The notes: generated by a model from the sequence alone, not told the origin. A stretch of DNA of 64,000 nucleotides from GWE2-42-39 sp963668595 (GCA_963668595.1 OY764876.1:4092001-4156000), one strand, 5' to 3'; positions 1 to 8,669 are shown, counted from the stretch's first letter. A program made the numbers and translations.

Positions 1-2
1 TT

Positions 3-1418
3 CGGCTTATCCTGAATGGAGCAACAATTACCTGTTCAAACAGTGCCCCGATCAATATTGAAAAGGCGGCAAAAGCATTGATTGTTTTGGCTGATAATAC
101 CGTGAATACGCTCACTGATGGAGCTTCTTACCAACTGGCATCAGGTAGCGATGAACCCAATGCAGCAGTGTTTAGTAAAAGCGACCTGACCATTTACGGC
201 ACGGGAACTCTTGTGGTAGATGCCAATTATAACGATGGAATTACCAGTAAAGATGGTTTGATTTTGAAAAGTGGAATTGTAAAAGTGGATGCAAAAGATG
301 ATGGTATTCGTGGAAAAGATTATTGCATTATTGACGATGGAACCGTTCAGATAACTGCTGGTGGCGATGGTTTGAAATCGGATAACGAAGACGATGCCGA
401 CTGCGGTTATATTCTGATTAAAAAACTTACAGCAACTATTGTTTCTGGCGGCGATGCGATTTCAGCCAATACCGATGTGATGATTGAAGATGGTGATTAC
501 ACCATTACTTCAGGTGGAGGTAACAGCAAAACTGTTAGCTCCGATCTCTCCTGCAAGGGAATAAAAGGAGCAGTGAACCTGATTGTCGATAAAGGTACTT
601 TTTCGCTGAATTGTGCTGACGATGCGATTCATTCCAATGGCGCAGTTGTGGTAAATGATGGAACGTTTGTAATCTCAACCGGAGACGATGGTCTTCATGC
701 TGATTCATCGTTGAAAGTAAATGGAGGTGATATTACAATAAGCAAATCATACGAAGGAATTGAAAGTAAAATTATTGAAATAACAAGCGGAACCATTCAT
801 CTTAAATCGAGTGACGACGGAGTGAATGTTGCTGATGGCTCGGGTGCCGAAATGGGAGGCGGTTGGCCGGGAGGAAATATGAATACCAGTACAAGTAGTA
901 ATTTGTATTTACGTATCAGCGGTGGTTATATTTATGTCAATGCTGGTGGCGATGGCATTGATGTGAATGGTTCTATTGAAATGAGTGGAGGAACAGTGAT
1001 TGTGGATGGTCCAACCTCGAATGGGAATGGCCCGCTTGATTACGATAGGAGCTTTAAAATAACCGGAGGATTCTTGCTTGCAGTCGGGAGTTCGGGCATG
1101 GCTCAGGCTCCGGATACCAGCTCGTCGCAAAATTCAATCTTGCTGAATTTTACTTCAACCAAACAAGCAGGTACAATTATTCGTGTTCAAACTACCGAAG
1201 GGAAAGAACTCTTTACCTATTCTCCGGCAAAATCGTATCAGTCGGTTGCTTTCTCTTCGCCTGATTTGGCTAAAAGTACATCATACGATATTTATTTCGG
1301 GGGAAGCTCAACGGGAACGGTTGTAGATGGATTGTTTAACAGTGGCGTTTATTCTTCGGGAACAAAATCGACAAGTTTTACAGTTTCTTCAACTACAACA
1401 AAAGTGAGCGTTAAGTAG
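3..1418 (+). CDS. Carbohydrate-binding beta-helix protein, DUF4353/Cthe_2159-like (5' partial)
   Basis: The reading frame is open from base 3, so the N-terminus and any signal peptide lie outside the window; an internal TTG at 78 is not a credible start. The protein is built of short Gly/Asp-rich repeats (variants of GGDGL, GDDGL, DDGI, GGDGI) spaced about 20-40 residues apart, alternating with short beta-strand-like segments. This is the pattern of right-handed beta-helix proteins of the Cthe_2159 family (PF14262), of which the Clostridium thermocellum member binds cellulose and pectin with calcium. The opening residues LILNGATITCS fit the first coil of that domain. The last 90 residues look like a separate beta-rich module. 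I infer a secreted or surface polysaccharide-binding protein. No enzymatic residues are evident. A strong hairpin terminator follows. Confidence 0.75.
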   Translation, partial: RLILNGATITCSNSAPINIEKAAKALIVLADNTVNTLTDGASYQLASGSDEPNAAVFSKSDLTIYGTGTLVVDANYNDGITSKDGLILKSGIVKVDAKDDGIRGKDYCIIDDGTVQITAGGDGLKSDNEDDADCGYILIKKLTATIVSGGDAISANTDVMIEDGDYTITSGGGNSKTVSSDLSCKGIKGAVNLIVDKGTFSLNCADDAIHSNGAVVVNDGTFVISTGDDGLHADSSLKVNGGDITISKSYEGIESKIIEITSGTIHLKSSDDGVNVADGSGAEMGGGWPGGNMNTSTSSNLYLRISGGYIYVNAGGDGIDVNGSIEMSGGTVIVDGPTSNGNGPLDYDRSFKITGGFLLAVGSSGMAQAPDTSSSQNSILLNFTSTKQAGTIIRVQTTEGKELFTYSPAKSYQSVAFSSPDLAKSTSYDIYFGGSSTGTVVDGLFNSGVYSSGTKSTSFTVSSTTTKVSVK

Positions 1419-1438
1419 TAGTTATGTTATATTGAGTA

Positions 1439-1480
1439 ATGATGCTCCCAACGAGTGGTTTGTTGGGGCATCATTTTTTT
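1439..1480. terminator. Bidirectional hairpin terminator between the beta-helix gene and hydF
   Basis: AATGATGC-TCCCAAC pairs with GTTGGGG-CATCATT around a nine-base loop and is followed by seven T on the plus strand. The two flanking genes converge here, so it probably ends both transcripts. Confidence 0.8.
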
Positions 1481-2705
1481 ATACTAAATTTTTCTGATAA
1501 ATCTCCAGTGCGGCAGGGAATGGTTGCAGTGCCCGTTCAAAAATTCCCAGCGAATAAGCAATGGTGAGTCCGTAATTGGTAATTGGCACTCCGGCCTGAC
1601 GCGCTTTCATTATACGATTCAGCATTTCACGCCGGTTCCACATGCAGGCGCCGCAGTGAATAATCAGTTTATATTCTGAAATATTGTCAGGGAAATCGTG
1701 CCCGCGTTGGTGGTCAATCTGTAATTTTCCTCCGACATACTGAGTCAGCCAGCGAGGAATTTTTACTGTGCCAATGTCTTCCCCAATTGGGTGATGCGAA
1801 CAGGCCTCTGCAATCAATACCTTGTCGCCGGTTTTTAACTGATCGATTGCCATTGCTCCGCGTACCATTTCTGCCAAATCGCCTTGGTGGCGTGCAAAAA
1901 GAATGGAAAAGCTGGTTAGCGGAATTTCAGGCGGAGTGTCGGCTGCTACTTTCAAAAAAGCCTGACTGTCGGTAACCACCAGTTTGGGCGGTTTATTTAG
2001 TCTTGAAAGTGCTTCGCGCAATTCACGTTCTTTGGTAACCATGCAAAACGAGTCACCATCAAGCAAATCGCGTATGCTTTGTACCTGGGGCAAAATCAGT
2101 CTCCCTTTGGGCGCTTCTTTGTCAATGGGAACAACTAAAATAGCAGCTTCTCCCGGGCCAACAAGATCGGACAAAATGCTGGGTCGATTAATAAAATCAT
2201 CCGGTGCTGTCTTCAATATTGTTTGGCGGAGGATAGAAATTCCTTCTCCATTCAATGCTGATGTTTCCACAAATGGGAGCTTTTCTCCCGATAAACTGTT
2301 GAGCAGACACGAGCGGGATGGATACAAATCGGATTTATTGAAAACCAATATTGCCGGAATATTGCGGTCTTTCAATTCCTGAAGAATCTTCTCTTCAAAA
2401 TCTCCCCAGTCTTTGCTATTCGACACAATAATTCCGAGATCGGTGCGATCAAAAACGGCCATTGTTTTGCGAATACGTTGCTCTCCCAATGCACCCACAT
2501 CATCAATTCCTGCGGTATCGATAAATAAAACGGGCCCCAGAGGAAGCAATTCCATGGGCTTTTCAACCGGGTCGGTAGTGGTTCCTGCCACATCGGAAAC
2601 AATGGAGACTTCCTGGTTGGTCAGGGCATTTAAAATCGACGATTTTCCGACATTTCTTCTTCCAAACAGGCCAATATGCAGCCGAAACGATTTTGGTGCT
2701 TTCAT
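1479..2705 (-). CDS. hydF: [FeFe]-hydrogenase H-cluster maturation GTPase HydF
   Basis: HydF is the scaffold and carrier on which the 2Fe subcluster of [FeFe]-hydrogenase is assembled before transfer to the apo-enzyme. The 408-residue protein has an N-terminal Era/TrmE-like GTPase domain: P-loop GRRNVGKSS at residues 15-23, switch AGTTTDP at 40-46, DTAG at 63-66 and NKSD at 123-126. The C-terminal domain carries the family's iron-sulfur ligands in the form C-x-H (ACSHH) followed about 50 residues later by HCGAC. Length and motif order match HydF. It is transcribed in the same direction as aspA, hydG and the TM1266-like gene, but a terminator lies just upstream (2761-2787), so it probably has its own promoter. 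hydE is not in the window. Confidence 0.95.
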   Translation of the reverse strand: MKAPKSFRLHIGLFGRRNVGKSSILNALTNQEVSIVSDVAGTTTDPVEKPMELLPLGPVLFIDTAGIDDVGALGEQRIRKTMAVFDRTDLGIIVSNSKDWGDFEEKILQELKDRNIPAILVFNKSDLYPSRSCLLNSLSGEKLPFVETSALNGEGISILRQTILKTAPDDFINRPSILSDLVGPGEAAILVVPIDKEAPKGRLILPQVQSIRDLLDGDSFCMVTKERELREALSRLNKPPKLVVTDSQAFLKVAADTPPEIPLTSFSILFARHQGDLAEMVRGAMAIDQLKTGDKVLIAEACSHHPIGEDIGTVKIPRWLTQYVGGKLQIDHQRGHDFPDNISEYKLIIHCGACMWNRREMLNRIMKARQAGVPITNYGLTIAYSLGIFERALQPFPAALEIYQKNLV

Positions 2706-2760
2706 TTTTACTATTCCTTGAAAAATCGAATGTACAAATATTCAAACAATCGGAAACAAA

Positions 2761-2788
2761 AAAAGACCGGAACTTCCGGTCTTTTTTA
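2761..2788 (-). terminator. Hairpin terminator downstream of the small Cys-rich gene
   Basis: AAAGACCGG and CCGGTCTTT form a perfect stem around AACTT, with A/T runs on both sides. It lies between the stop of the small secreted-protein gene and the start of hydF, separating their transcripts. Confidence 0.8.
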
Positions 2789-2805
2789 TGCGAAACAGAT
2801 GTTTC

Positions 2806-3048
2806 TTATTTCTTTTTGCTACAGCAAGCAGCTTTTTCTTTCGAACTGCATTCTTTTGATTTGCTGCATTTGCTTGCGCAGCTTCCTTCTTCCTGAACTG
2901 TTGCTTTTTTCGTTTGTGTGCACTCTTTTTTCTCTGTTGAAGTACAGCATTCTTTCTTTTCTTTTTTCTTTCCGTCCTGTACGGTAGAGGCAGATACAGT
3001 AGCTCCAACAGCTACAAACAAAGCGATAATTAAAAGTAGTTTCTTCAT
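2806..3048 (-). CDS. Small secreted Lys/Cys-rich protein A
   Basis: An 80-residue protein with a clear signal peptide (MKKLLLIIALFVAVGATVSA, then STVQDG). The mature part is almost entirely Lys, Glu, Ser, Thr and Cys, with eight cysteines as pairs (ECC, ACC) and singles (KEC, SC, KC, EC), and it ends in KKK. I recognise no family. It is probably exported, and the cysteines could bind metal, form disulfides or carry a cofactor, but nothing in the sequence decides this. A related 75-residue gene lies immediately upstream on the same strand, and each is followed by its own hairpin terminator. It sits between hydF and aspA; whether it has anything to do with hydrogenase maturation is unknown. The low-complexity composition makes homology searching difficult. 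Confidence 0.65.
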   Translation of the reverse strand: MKKLLLIIALFVAVGATVSASTVQDGKKKEKKECCTSTEKKECTQTKKATVQEEGSCASKCSKSKECSSKEKAACCSKKK

Positions 3049-3202
3049 TGTATTTGTTTTTTAGTGAATTGAGTCAATTTTTTTCTATTTGGTTGTAAAA
3101 CTATAAAATTGGCAATTTATAATCGCTATAAAATTTGTTAATAATTGTGAGTGAACTCTTAACAACAATAATTTATTTGCGTTCATATAACGGATAAAAA
3201 TA

Positions 3203-3236
3203 ACAAGAGGACTGTTTTCTTGTTCAGTCCTCTTGT
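3203..3236 (-). terminator. Hairpin terminator downstream of small Lys/Cys-rich protein B
   Basis: A twelve-base perfect inverted repeat, ACAAGAGGACTG and CAGTCCTCTTGT, with a ten-base loop. On the minus strand it is followed by a T-rich tract, immediately after the stop of the gene ending at 3245. Confidence 0.8.
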
Positions 3237-3244
3237 GAAAAATG

Positions 3245-3472
3245 TTATTTTTTGTCGCCACATGAGCCTTCTTTCTTCTCACTGCAACATTTTTTCGATT
3301 CGCAAGATTTTTTTGTGTCAGCTTTTGCATCGCTACTTTTGGCTTTTTTCTCTTTCTTTTCTTTTTCCATGGTTTTTACCACTTCTGCCTTTGGCGAAAC
3401 AATTGTTGATGCAGTAGATGCACTAATTCCGATTGCGAAAACAGCTACTAAAATGAATGCTAATTTTTTCAT
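3245..3472 (-). CDS. Small secreted Lys/Cys-rich protein B
   Basis: A 75-residue protein when started at the ATG at 3472, which puts a standard signal peptide first (MKKLAFILVAVFAIGISAS). An in-frame upstream start at 3505 would add eleven residues ahead of the signal peptide and is less likely. The mature part is a Lys/Glu/Ser/Ala-rich chain with four cysteines in a C-terminal group (KSC, KCC, GSC), ending in GDKK. It has the same architecture as the neighbouring 80-residue protein but fewer cysteines, so the two look like diverged duplicates. No family is recognised. It could be a periplasmic metal- or thiol-buffering peptide, but that is conjecture. It has its own terminator. Confidence 0.65.
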   Translation of the reverse strand: MKKLAFILVAVFAIGISASTASTIVSPKAEVVKTMEKEKKEKKAKSSDAKADTKKSCESKKCCSEKKEGSCGDKK

Positions 3473-3627
3473 GACATTTCTAATTTTAAAGTTAAACCGT
3501 TGCAATTTATTAAGAATTATTCAAAATAAGATCGGTGTTAACAAAAATTAAGAATAAAAGATAGAAAAATCTTACAAATAATAACTGTACAAATTTTCTA
3601 TTTTAAAATGGACTATTTTTGGGCCGC

Positions 3628-5013
3628 CTAATTCCCCAATTTACAAACAGCTTCCGGACTGATTAATTCTTCAAAACGCTCTGCTGAGACGTAATTCAGG
3701 CGGATAGCAGCTTCTTTTACTGAAATATTACTTGTTGCTGAAAGCTTAACTGCTTCGCTGGCTTTCTGGTAGCCTATTTCGGGGATCAACGCGGTGGCAA
3801 CAGCAGTGCTGTTTTCAAGCTGCCTGCGACAATTTGCCTCATTTGCTGAAATCCCGAATACGCAAAGTTCTCTGAAAATGTCGCAGGAAGAGGCCAGCAG
3901 GTCAATACTTTCAAGGATGCAGTGAGCGATCAGTGGCATGAACTGGTTTAATTCAAGATTTCCGGCAGCACTGGCCTGTGCAATGATTACATCGTTGCCC
4001 ATTACTCTCATTGCTGCCTGTGCGACTGCTTCAGGAATAACCGGATTGACTTTGCCGGGCATGATGGATGAGCCTGCCTGACGTGGTGGCAGGTTAATTT
4101 CTGCGAGTCCTGCTCCGGGACCCGACGACAGCAACCGGAGATCGTTACTTATTTTGAAGAGCGATGTGGCACAGGCCTTTAGTATTCCTGAAACCTCGGT
4201 GAAAACATCGGCATTTTGTGTGTTGTCGGTCATGTTTTCGGCCCGGGCGAGTCCGATGTGGGTGTTTTCGCGCAGTCGGTCAACCACTTTGAAAATAAAC
4301 TGGCGGGGAGCTCCCAGTCCGGTTCCAATAGCTGTTCCTCCGAGATTGACAACGCGCAGGCGTTCTTCGCATTTGTAAATGCGCCAGCGATCACGGTTAA
4401 ACGCTTCGGCATAGGCACCCATTTCGCGTCCAAGTGTAGTTAATACGGCATCCTGTAATTGGGTGCGGCCTATTTTCACAATGTGGGCAAATTCTTTTTC
4501 TTTTTGCTGAAATGCTTCCTGCAAGCCTAGTACGCTTTGTTCCAGACGACGAAGCAAGCGGATTGCTGCAATTTTAAGCGCAGTAGGGTAGGTGTCGTTG
4601 GTCGATTGATGCAGATTGATGTCGTCGAGCGGGGAAATATATTCGTAGTTGCCTCGTTGTTTGCCGCAAATTTCGAGCGCACGATTAGCAAGCACTTCGT
4701 TTACATTCATATTGGTCGATGTGCCGGCCCCGCCTTGCAGTGCATCCACTACAATATGCTCATTCAGCAAACCTTCTCTCATTTCGATGCAGGCTTGTTC
4801 CATTGCATCTTCTTTTGGAGGGTCGTTCCAGAAACCTAAATTCCGGTTTACCTGCATGCATGCCAGTTTTACATCACCGTATGCCTGAATGAGTGCAGAA
4901 TGCACAGATTGCCGGCTTAACGGGAAATTTTCAAGTGCCCGCTGTGTGTGAATGCCGTAAAGTTTATCGGCTGGAACTTGCCTGATACCTAATAAATCGG
5001 TTTCGGTGCGCAT
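3628..5013 (-). CDS. aspA: Aspartate ammonia-lyase
   Basis: This enzyme deaminates L-aspartate to fumarate and ammonia. The 461-residue protein shows the fumarase/aspartase superfamily features in order: the N-terminal region with GGAGTSTNMNVNEV, the HQSTNDTYPTA segment, and the signature loop GSSIMPGKVNP that carries the catalytic serine. The length is normal (about 460-480). The start ATG at 5013 gives MRTETDLLG, the usual beginning. Fumarases have the same fold, but the TETDLLG opening and the organisation favour aspartase. To my knowledge aspA genes recur beside hydE/F/G genes in several anaerobes, and its position between hydF and hydG fits that pattern. It could also feed fumarate respiration. 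Confidence 0.9.
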   Translation of the reverse strand: MRTETDLLGIRQVPADKLYGIHTQRALENFPLSRQSVHSALIQAYGDVKLACMQVNRNLGFWNDPPKEDAMEQACIEMREGLLNEHIVVDALQGGAGTSTNMNVNEVLANRALEICGKQRGNYEYISPLDDINLHQSTNDTYPTALKIAAIRLLRRLEQSVLGLQEAFQQKEKEFAHIVKIGRTQLQDAVLTTLGREMGAYAEAFNRDRWRIYKCEERLRVVNLGGTAIGTGLGAPRQFIFKVVDRLRENTHIGLARAENMTDNTQNADVFTEVSGILKACATSLFKISNDLRLLSSGPGAGLAEINLPPRQAGSSIMPGKVNPVIPEAVAQAAMRVMGNDVIIAQASAAGNLELNQFMPLIAHCILESIDLLASSCDIFRELCVFGISANEANCRRQLENSTAVATALIPEIGYQKASEAVKLSATSNISVKEAAIRLNYVSAERFEELISPEAVCKLGN

Positions 5014-5202
5014 AGTATTTCTTTTTCTGAAATAAAGATATGGTTTTTGCCGAAAAGCTGGTATGATCTACCCGAATGAGTTTAAATCTGTGTTTTAATT
5101 CCCGGTAGATAATTCATTTTTATGCTGAAAATGAGTAGCAAAGTCCTCTTGTTTGATTGTGTGATTTTATATTTTTAGGCAATAATTTCAGAATTAGGCA
5201 CA

Positions 5203-6828
5203 ATGAACAGAACGATATTTTTCAGAAAGCTTTTTTGTATCGTAACAATATGTCTTGGCTCAGGCTTTTTCCCTGAATTGTTTGCGCAAATACCTTTGCA
5301 GTCGCAATCAGTCTATGATGGGAATATTGAAAATCAGCCAGTAATTTTAATGAGTGGAGAAGTCGAAGACTCTGGTTTTTTTATTCTGAAACGAAACAAT
5401 GCAGTGGAAGATCGGCATACTTTTTCGCTCGCTAAAACGGACGGACAATGGGTTTTTCAATCGGATTTGTATGCCGGGAAGATGAAAAAAATGAAGATTG
5501 AGGAAAATGGTTTTCAAGCGAAGCTGGTTTTATCGAACCGAAAAAAGCGTTTCTTCTTTTTTCCTCAGCAAGTGCCGGTTTATTTTGAAAAACGAACCGA
5601 GGTGGCAGTAACTCCCGGAACCCGCTACAGCGAAATTCAATTCAGAAAATCGGAAGTGAGTTCGGATATTACCTACGGAAAAGCTTACGGATACTGGACA
5701 GAATCGCCCTATTCGGACGAACCGTATATTCAAACGCTGGCCAAAGGATTGATCAAAACATTTGACGATCACAGTTTGCTCGATTTGAAATTAGATATTT
5801 ACCAGCCGCTGGGCGACACATTGAAGAAAAGGCCGTTGGTGGTGCTGATTCACGGTGGCGGTTTTTACATTGGCAGCAAACAGTCGGTGAGTGAGCGCAA
5901 ATTAGGCATGGAATTATCGTCACGCGGGTACGTGGTGGCCTCCATCAACTATCGACTGGGATTTAAACCTACCTCCAGTGATATTGAGTTGAGTGCCTAT
6001 CGGGCCATTCAGGATGCGCATGCAGCATTGCGTTATTTGGCAAACCATGCCGACAAACTTCGGATTGATCCGGATCAGATTTATGTGGGCGGAACCAGTG
6101 CAGGAGCGGTGGCTTCGTTAAATCTGGCTTTTATGGACAATGACGAACGTCCGGCGCAAATAATGGATGCCGAAAAAGGTGGCGCGTCCAATCGGATTGA
6201 GTCATCGGGCAATAAACTAACCGATTCTTTTCGGATAAAAGGTGTGCTGAATATGTGGGGAGCAGTTTCCGATTTGAATATTATTGATGCCGATGAAAAA
6301 ATTCCGGTACTTTCTATTCATGGAACTGCTGATGAAGTTGTTCCTTTCGGGTACGATTATCCGTTTCAGAATTCGTTATTACTGAACCGCGCATTGATGA
6401 ATAAAATGTACGGATCGAAACCGATTCATGATCGCTTGAAAATACTGGGTGTTCGTAACGAGTTGCTTGCTCTTCCCGGACTGGGACACGAGCCTGAACT
6501 GCGAACATTTAATACGCTGAATCATTATATGGATACAATTACCAGTCATGTGGTTGATTTTCTGAAAACAGAAACAGCTCCGCAGTTGGTTTTACCTGAA
6601 AAACAATTATTGCTGAATAAAGTGTCGGCGCTGAAGCCGTTCTATTACGAATTGACGGGCGGAAAAATCGCTCAGGTTCAGGTGACCGGAGGCGTGAAAA
6701 CATCCTCCGATCCGACTGACCTGTCAATTATTTGGTTCCGAAACAGTACCGATCGTCATTTTTCAGTAACGATGACCAATCAGTACGATGCCTGGAATAC
6801 GCAGACTTTTCAAATAAAGTCGGAATAA
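5203..6828 (+). CDS. Secreted alpha/beta hydrolase (carboxylesterase/acetylesterase-like)
   Basis: A 541-residue protein with a signal peptide ending near FPELFAQ. The central domain (about residues 195-445) is an esterase/lipase fold: oxyanion-hole motif HGGGF at about 218-222, nucleophile elbow GTSAGA (serine in GxSxG) near 298, and a late GLGHEPE that supplies the histidine. An Asp in DGTADEVVPFG-like context (HGTADEVVP) completes a plausible triad. The N-terminal 150 residues and the C-terminal 90 residues are beta-rich and unassigned. The C-terminus lacks the type IX sorting-domain pattern, so secretion beyond the periplasm is not indicated. It is the only plus-strand gene among minus-strand hydrogenase-maturation genes, and its stop lies two bases from the end of hydG. 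The substrate is unknown. Confidence 0.8.
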   Translation: MNRTIFFRKLFCIVTICLGSGFFPELFAQIPLQSQSVYDGNIENQPVILMSGEVEDSGFFILKRNNAVEDRHTFSLAKTDGQWVFQSDLYAGKMKKMKIEENGFQAKLVLSNRKKRFFFFPQQVPVYFEKRTEVAVTPGTRYSEIQFRKSEVSSDITYGKAYGYWTESPYSDEPYIQTLAKGLIKTFDDHSLLDLKLDIYQPLGDTLKKRPLVVLIHGGGFYIGSKQSVSERKLGMELSSRGYVVASINYRLGFKPTSSDIELSAYRAIQDAHAALRYLANHADKLRIDPDQIYVGGTSAGAVASLNLAFMDNDERPAQIMDAEKGGASNRIESSGNKLTDSFRIKGVLNMWGAVSDLNIIDADEKIPVLSIHGTADEVVPFGYDYPFQNSLLLNRALMNKMYGSKPIHDRLKILGVRNELLALPGLGHEPELRTFNTLNHYMDTITSHVVDFLKTETAPQLVLPEKQLLLNKVSALKPFYYELTGGKIAQVQVTGGVKTSSDPTDLSIIWFRNSTDRHFSVTMTNQYDAWNTQTFQIKSE

Positions 6829-6830
6829 AT

Positions 6831-8225
6831 TTAGCAATACATGTCGTGTTTGCCCTGGCGGACTTTTTCAACCAGCTTGATGGCTCGCTGTTGGGCAACT
6901 CCACTCATCGACGCAATGGTTTCGTTAATGAGTTTTTCGCCTACTTCGCGGGTTTCCGGCGAGGCAAAGTCCATCAGGTATTCCATAAATGTTGAAACAG
7001 CATTCGGGTTGCAATGTGCTTTAATATCGCCCGGTTTGGCCATGTCCATAAAATCGGCTCCGGTGCGTCCCAACCGGTAGCAGCCAGTACAGAACGACGG
7101 CACATAACCCATTGATGCCACATCGCGAATAACCTCATCGAGCGGGCGATGGTCGCCCAAACTGAATTGTCCCGAAACTTCATCCGGAATGTCTTCTTCG
7201 TATCCTCCGGGATTGGTGCGGCTTCCTCCCGAAATTTGCGAAACACCCAATGCAAAAGTGTCGCGGCGCATTTGTGCGGTTTCGCGGGTTGACATGATGA
7301 TGCCTGTGTAAGGAACTGCCAAACGAAGAATCGCAACAATTTTGCGGAACTCCAGATCGGAAACCGCATGCGGCGGATGTGACGCAATGTCGCTGCCTGT
7401 TGCAGGCTCAAGCCGTGGAACACTGATGGTGTGAGGACCAACGCCAAAAACTGTTTCCAGTTCTTTGATGTGTTGCATCATTGCCAGAATTTCGAAACGG
7501 TAGTCGAACAATCCAAACAGAACTCCGATTCCAACATCGTCGATTCCTGATTCCATTGCGCGGTGCAGCGACGAAACACGCCAGTCGTAGTTGCGTTTTT
7601 TCCCGCCTAAATGCACTTTGGCGTAGGTTTCGCGGTGATAGGTTTCCTGAAATATCTGGTAGGTGCCAATCTTTGCATCTTTCAGTTGTTTGAATTCGTC
7701 AATACTGAGTGGTGCAACATTTACGTTTACGCGGCGGATTTCACCTTTGTCGGTTTGCGCTGCATACACCGATGCAATGGAGTCGATCACATACTGAAAG
7801 CCCTGTTGTGGGTACGATTCTCCGGCAACGAGTAGCACCCGTTTGTGTCCCTGGCGAATTAACGCTTCTGTTTCGTGTTTAATTTCGTCCTGATTCAAAA
7901 CACGACGAACAATATCTTTATTTTTTGCCCTGAAAGCACAGTAAGTACACTCGTTGGAACACAGATTGGAAATGTACAGCGGAGCAAAAATTACCAGTCG
8001 TTTTCCGTAGATGGTGTCCTTTATTTTGTTGGCTATTTCGAATAGTTCGTGCAAAAGCAGCGGATCATTAATGCCTGTGAGTACGGCAACTTCTTCCAGC
8101 GAAAGCCCTTTCATTTCTGCCGCTTTGGCCAGAACCTCCCTTATTTGCGCTGGTTCTGGTTTTCGGTTTTTTTCGAGGATGGAAAATACTTCCGCCTCAT
8201 TAATAAAATTTATTGTCTGTTCCAT
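6831..8225 (-). CDS. hydG: [FeFe]-hydrogenase maturase HydG, radical-SAM tyrosine lyase
   Basis: HydG splits tyrosine to p-cresol and dehydroglycine and turns the latter into CO and cyanide ligands for the hydrogenase H-cluster. The 464-residue protein has the radical-SAM CX3CX2C motif (CSNECTYC) for the SAM-binding 4Fe-4S cluster. Near the C-terminus it has CTGC followed 22 residues later by another Cys (DIKAHC), the CX2CX22C motif for the auxiliary five-iron cluster that separates HydG from the tyrosine lyase ThiH. Length and both motifs are typical. It follows the TM1266-like gene by 32 bases and is probably co-transcribed with it from the promoter at about 8670. It converges with the esterase gene. 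Confidence 0.95.
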   Translation of the reverse strand: MEQTINFINEAEVFSILEKNRKPEPAQIREVLAKAAEMKGLSLEEVAVLTGINDPLLLHELFEIANKIKDTIYGKRLVIFAPLYISNLCSNECTYCAFRAKNKDIVRRVLNQDEIKHETEALIRQGHKRVLLVAGESYPQQGFQYVIDSIASVYAAQTDKGEIRRVNVNVAPLSIDEFKQLKDAKIGTYQIFQETYHRETYAKVHLGGKKRNYDWRVSSLHRAMESGIDDVGIGVLFGLFDYRFEILAMMQHIKELETVFGVGPHTISVPRLEPATGSDIASHPPHAVSDLEFRKIVAILRLAVPYTGIIMSTRETAQMRRDTFALGVSQISGGSRTNPGGYEEDIPDEVSGQFSLGDHRPLDEVIRDVASMGYVPSFCTGCYRLGRTGADFMDMAKPGDIKAHCNPNAVSTFMEYLMDFASPETREVGEKLINETIASMSGVAQQRAIKLVEKVRQGKHDMYC

Positions 8226-8257
8226 GATTTTGGTTTTTTAGGCTGTGAACCTATTTT

Positions 8258-8515
8258 TTACTTTTTTGAAAGACCTGATTTAACGGTTACTCCCGGAATA
8301 TTTCCGAGTTGACCAGTGAGCTGCCCCAGTTGGTCGGTGTCGCAATCAATTACTAGGGTGATAACAGAAGTGCTCCCTTTGATGTGCGGAATTCCGGTGC
8401 GTGCCAAAATAATATCGGCATGTTGCGAAAGCACCTGGTTGACTGACTGGGAGCATTTTTCGCGGTCATCAACAATGATTCCGACAAAGCCCAAACGACG
8501 GTTGGTTTCGTTCAT
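8258..8515 (-). CDS. TM1266-family iron-only hydrogenase system regulator
   Basis: An 85-residue ACT-like protein. The order of secondary-structure motifs (RRLGFVGIIVDDRE, then LSQHADIILARTGIPH, then TSVITLVIDCD, then LGNIPGVTVKSG) matches the family annotated as iron-only hydrogenase system regulator after Thermotoga TM1266. Members usually sit next to hydE/F/G. The family resembles NikR's C-terminal ligand-binding domain but has no DNA-binding part, so the regulatory role is inferred from context. It precedes hydG in one transcription unit. A long leader with a potential RNA structure lies upstream. Confidence 0.85.
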   Translation of the reverse strand: MNETNRRLGFVGIIVDDREKCSQSVNQVLSQHADIILARTGIPHIKGSTSVITLVIDCDTDQLGQLTGQLGNIPGVTVKSGLSKK

Positions 8516-8529
8516 TCTTAAAATTTTAT

Positions 8530-8659
8530 TGCGGGAGCGATTGCTGACAAAAAAGGAGGTAAAACCAAAATAGAAAACAATCAGCGATGAAAGCTCGTCA
8601 ATTGCTAAATGTTTATTATTTCCCCTCCCTTGTGGTCAGCCCGGTTGAACCTTCCCGCA
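8530..8659 (-). ncRNA. Candidate structured leader RNA of the TM1266-hydG transcript
   Basis: About 150 bases separate a good promoter (8670-8677) from the ATG at 8515. In the transcript, TGCGGGA (8659-8653) can pair perfectly with TCCCGCA (8536-8530), which ends 15 bases before the start codon. Nested inside, GGAGG (8628-8624) can pair with CCTCC (8559-8555), extended by AAA/TTT after two mismatches. A weaker CAAT..AGC / GCT..ATTG hairpin (about 8602-8575) lies in the middle. The pattern resembles a closed multi-helix regulatory leader. I do not recognise TPP, cobalamin, SAM, FMN, glycine or THF signatures. It is a fold proposal from base pairing only. Confidence 0.35.
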
Positions 8660-8669
8660 GGATTCTGTT

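Noticed and set aside
3085..3330. An 81-codon minus-strand frame between the two small secreted-protein genes
   Set aside because: It overlaps the terminator hairpin and part of the second small gene, has no signal peptide and no recognisable features.
5203..6828. Esterase as a type IX secretion cargo
   Set aside because: The C-terminus has no YPNP-like start or GIYLV-type end of a sorting domain, unlike PorU itself.
8516..8664. Known riboswitch classes (TPP, cobalamin, SAM, FMN, THF, glycine)
   Set aside because: None of the class-specific conserved motifs were found, so only an unclassified leader is proposed.
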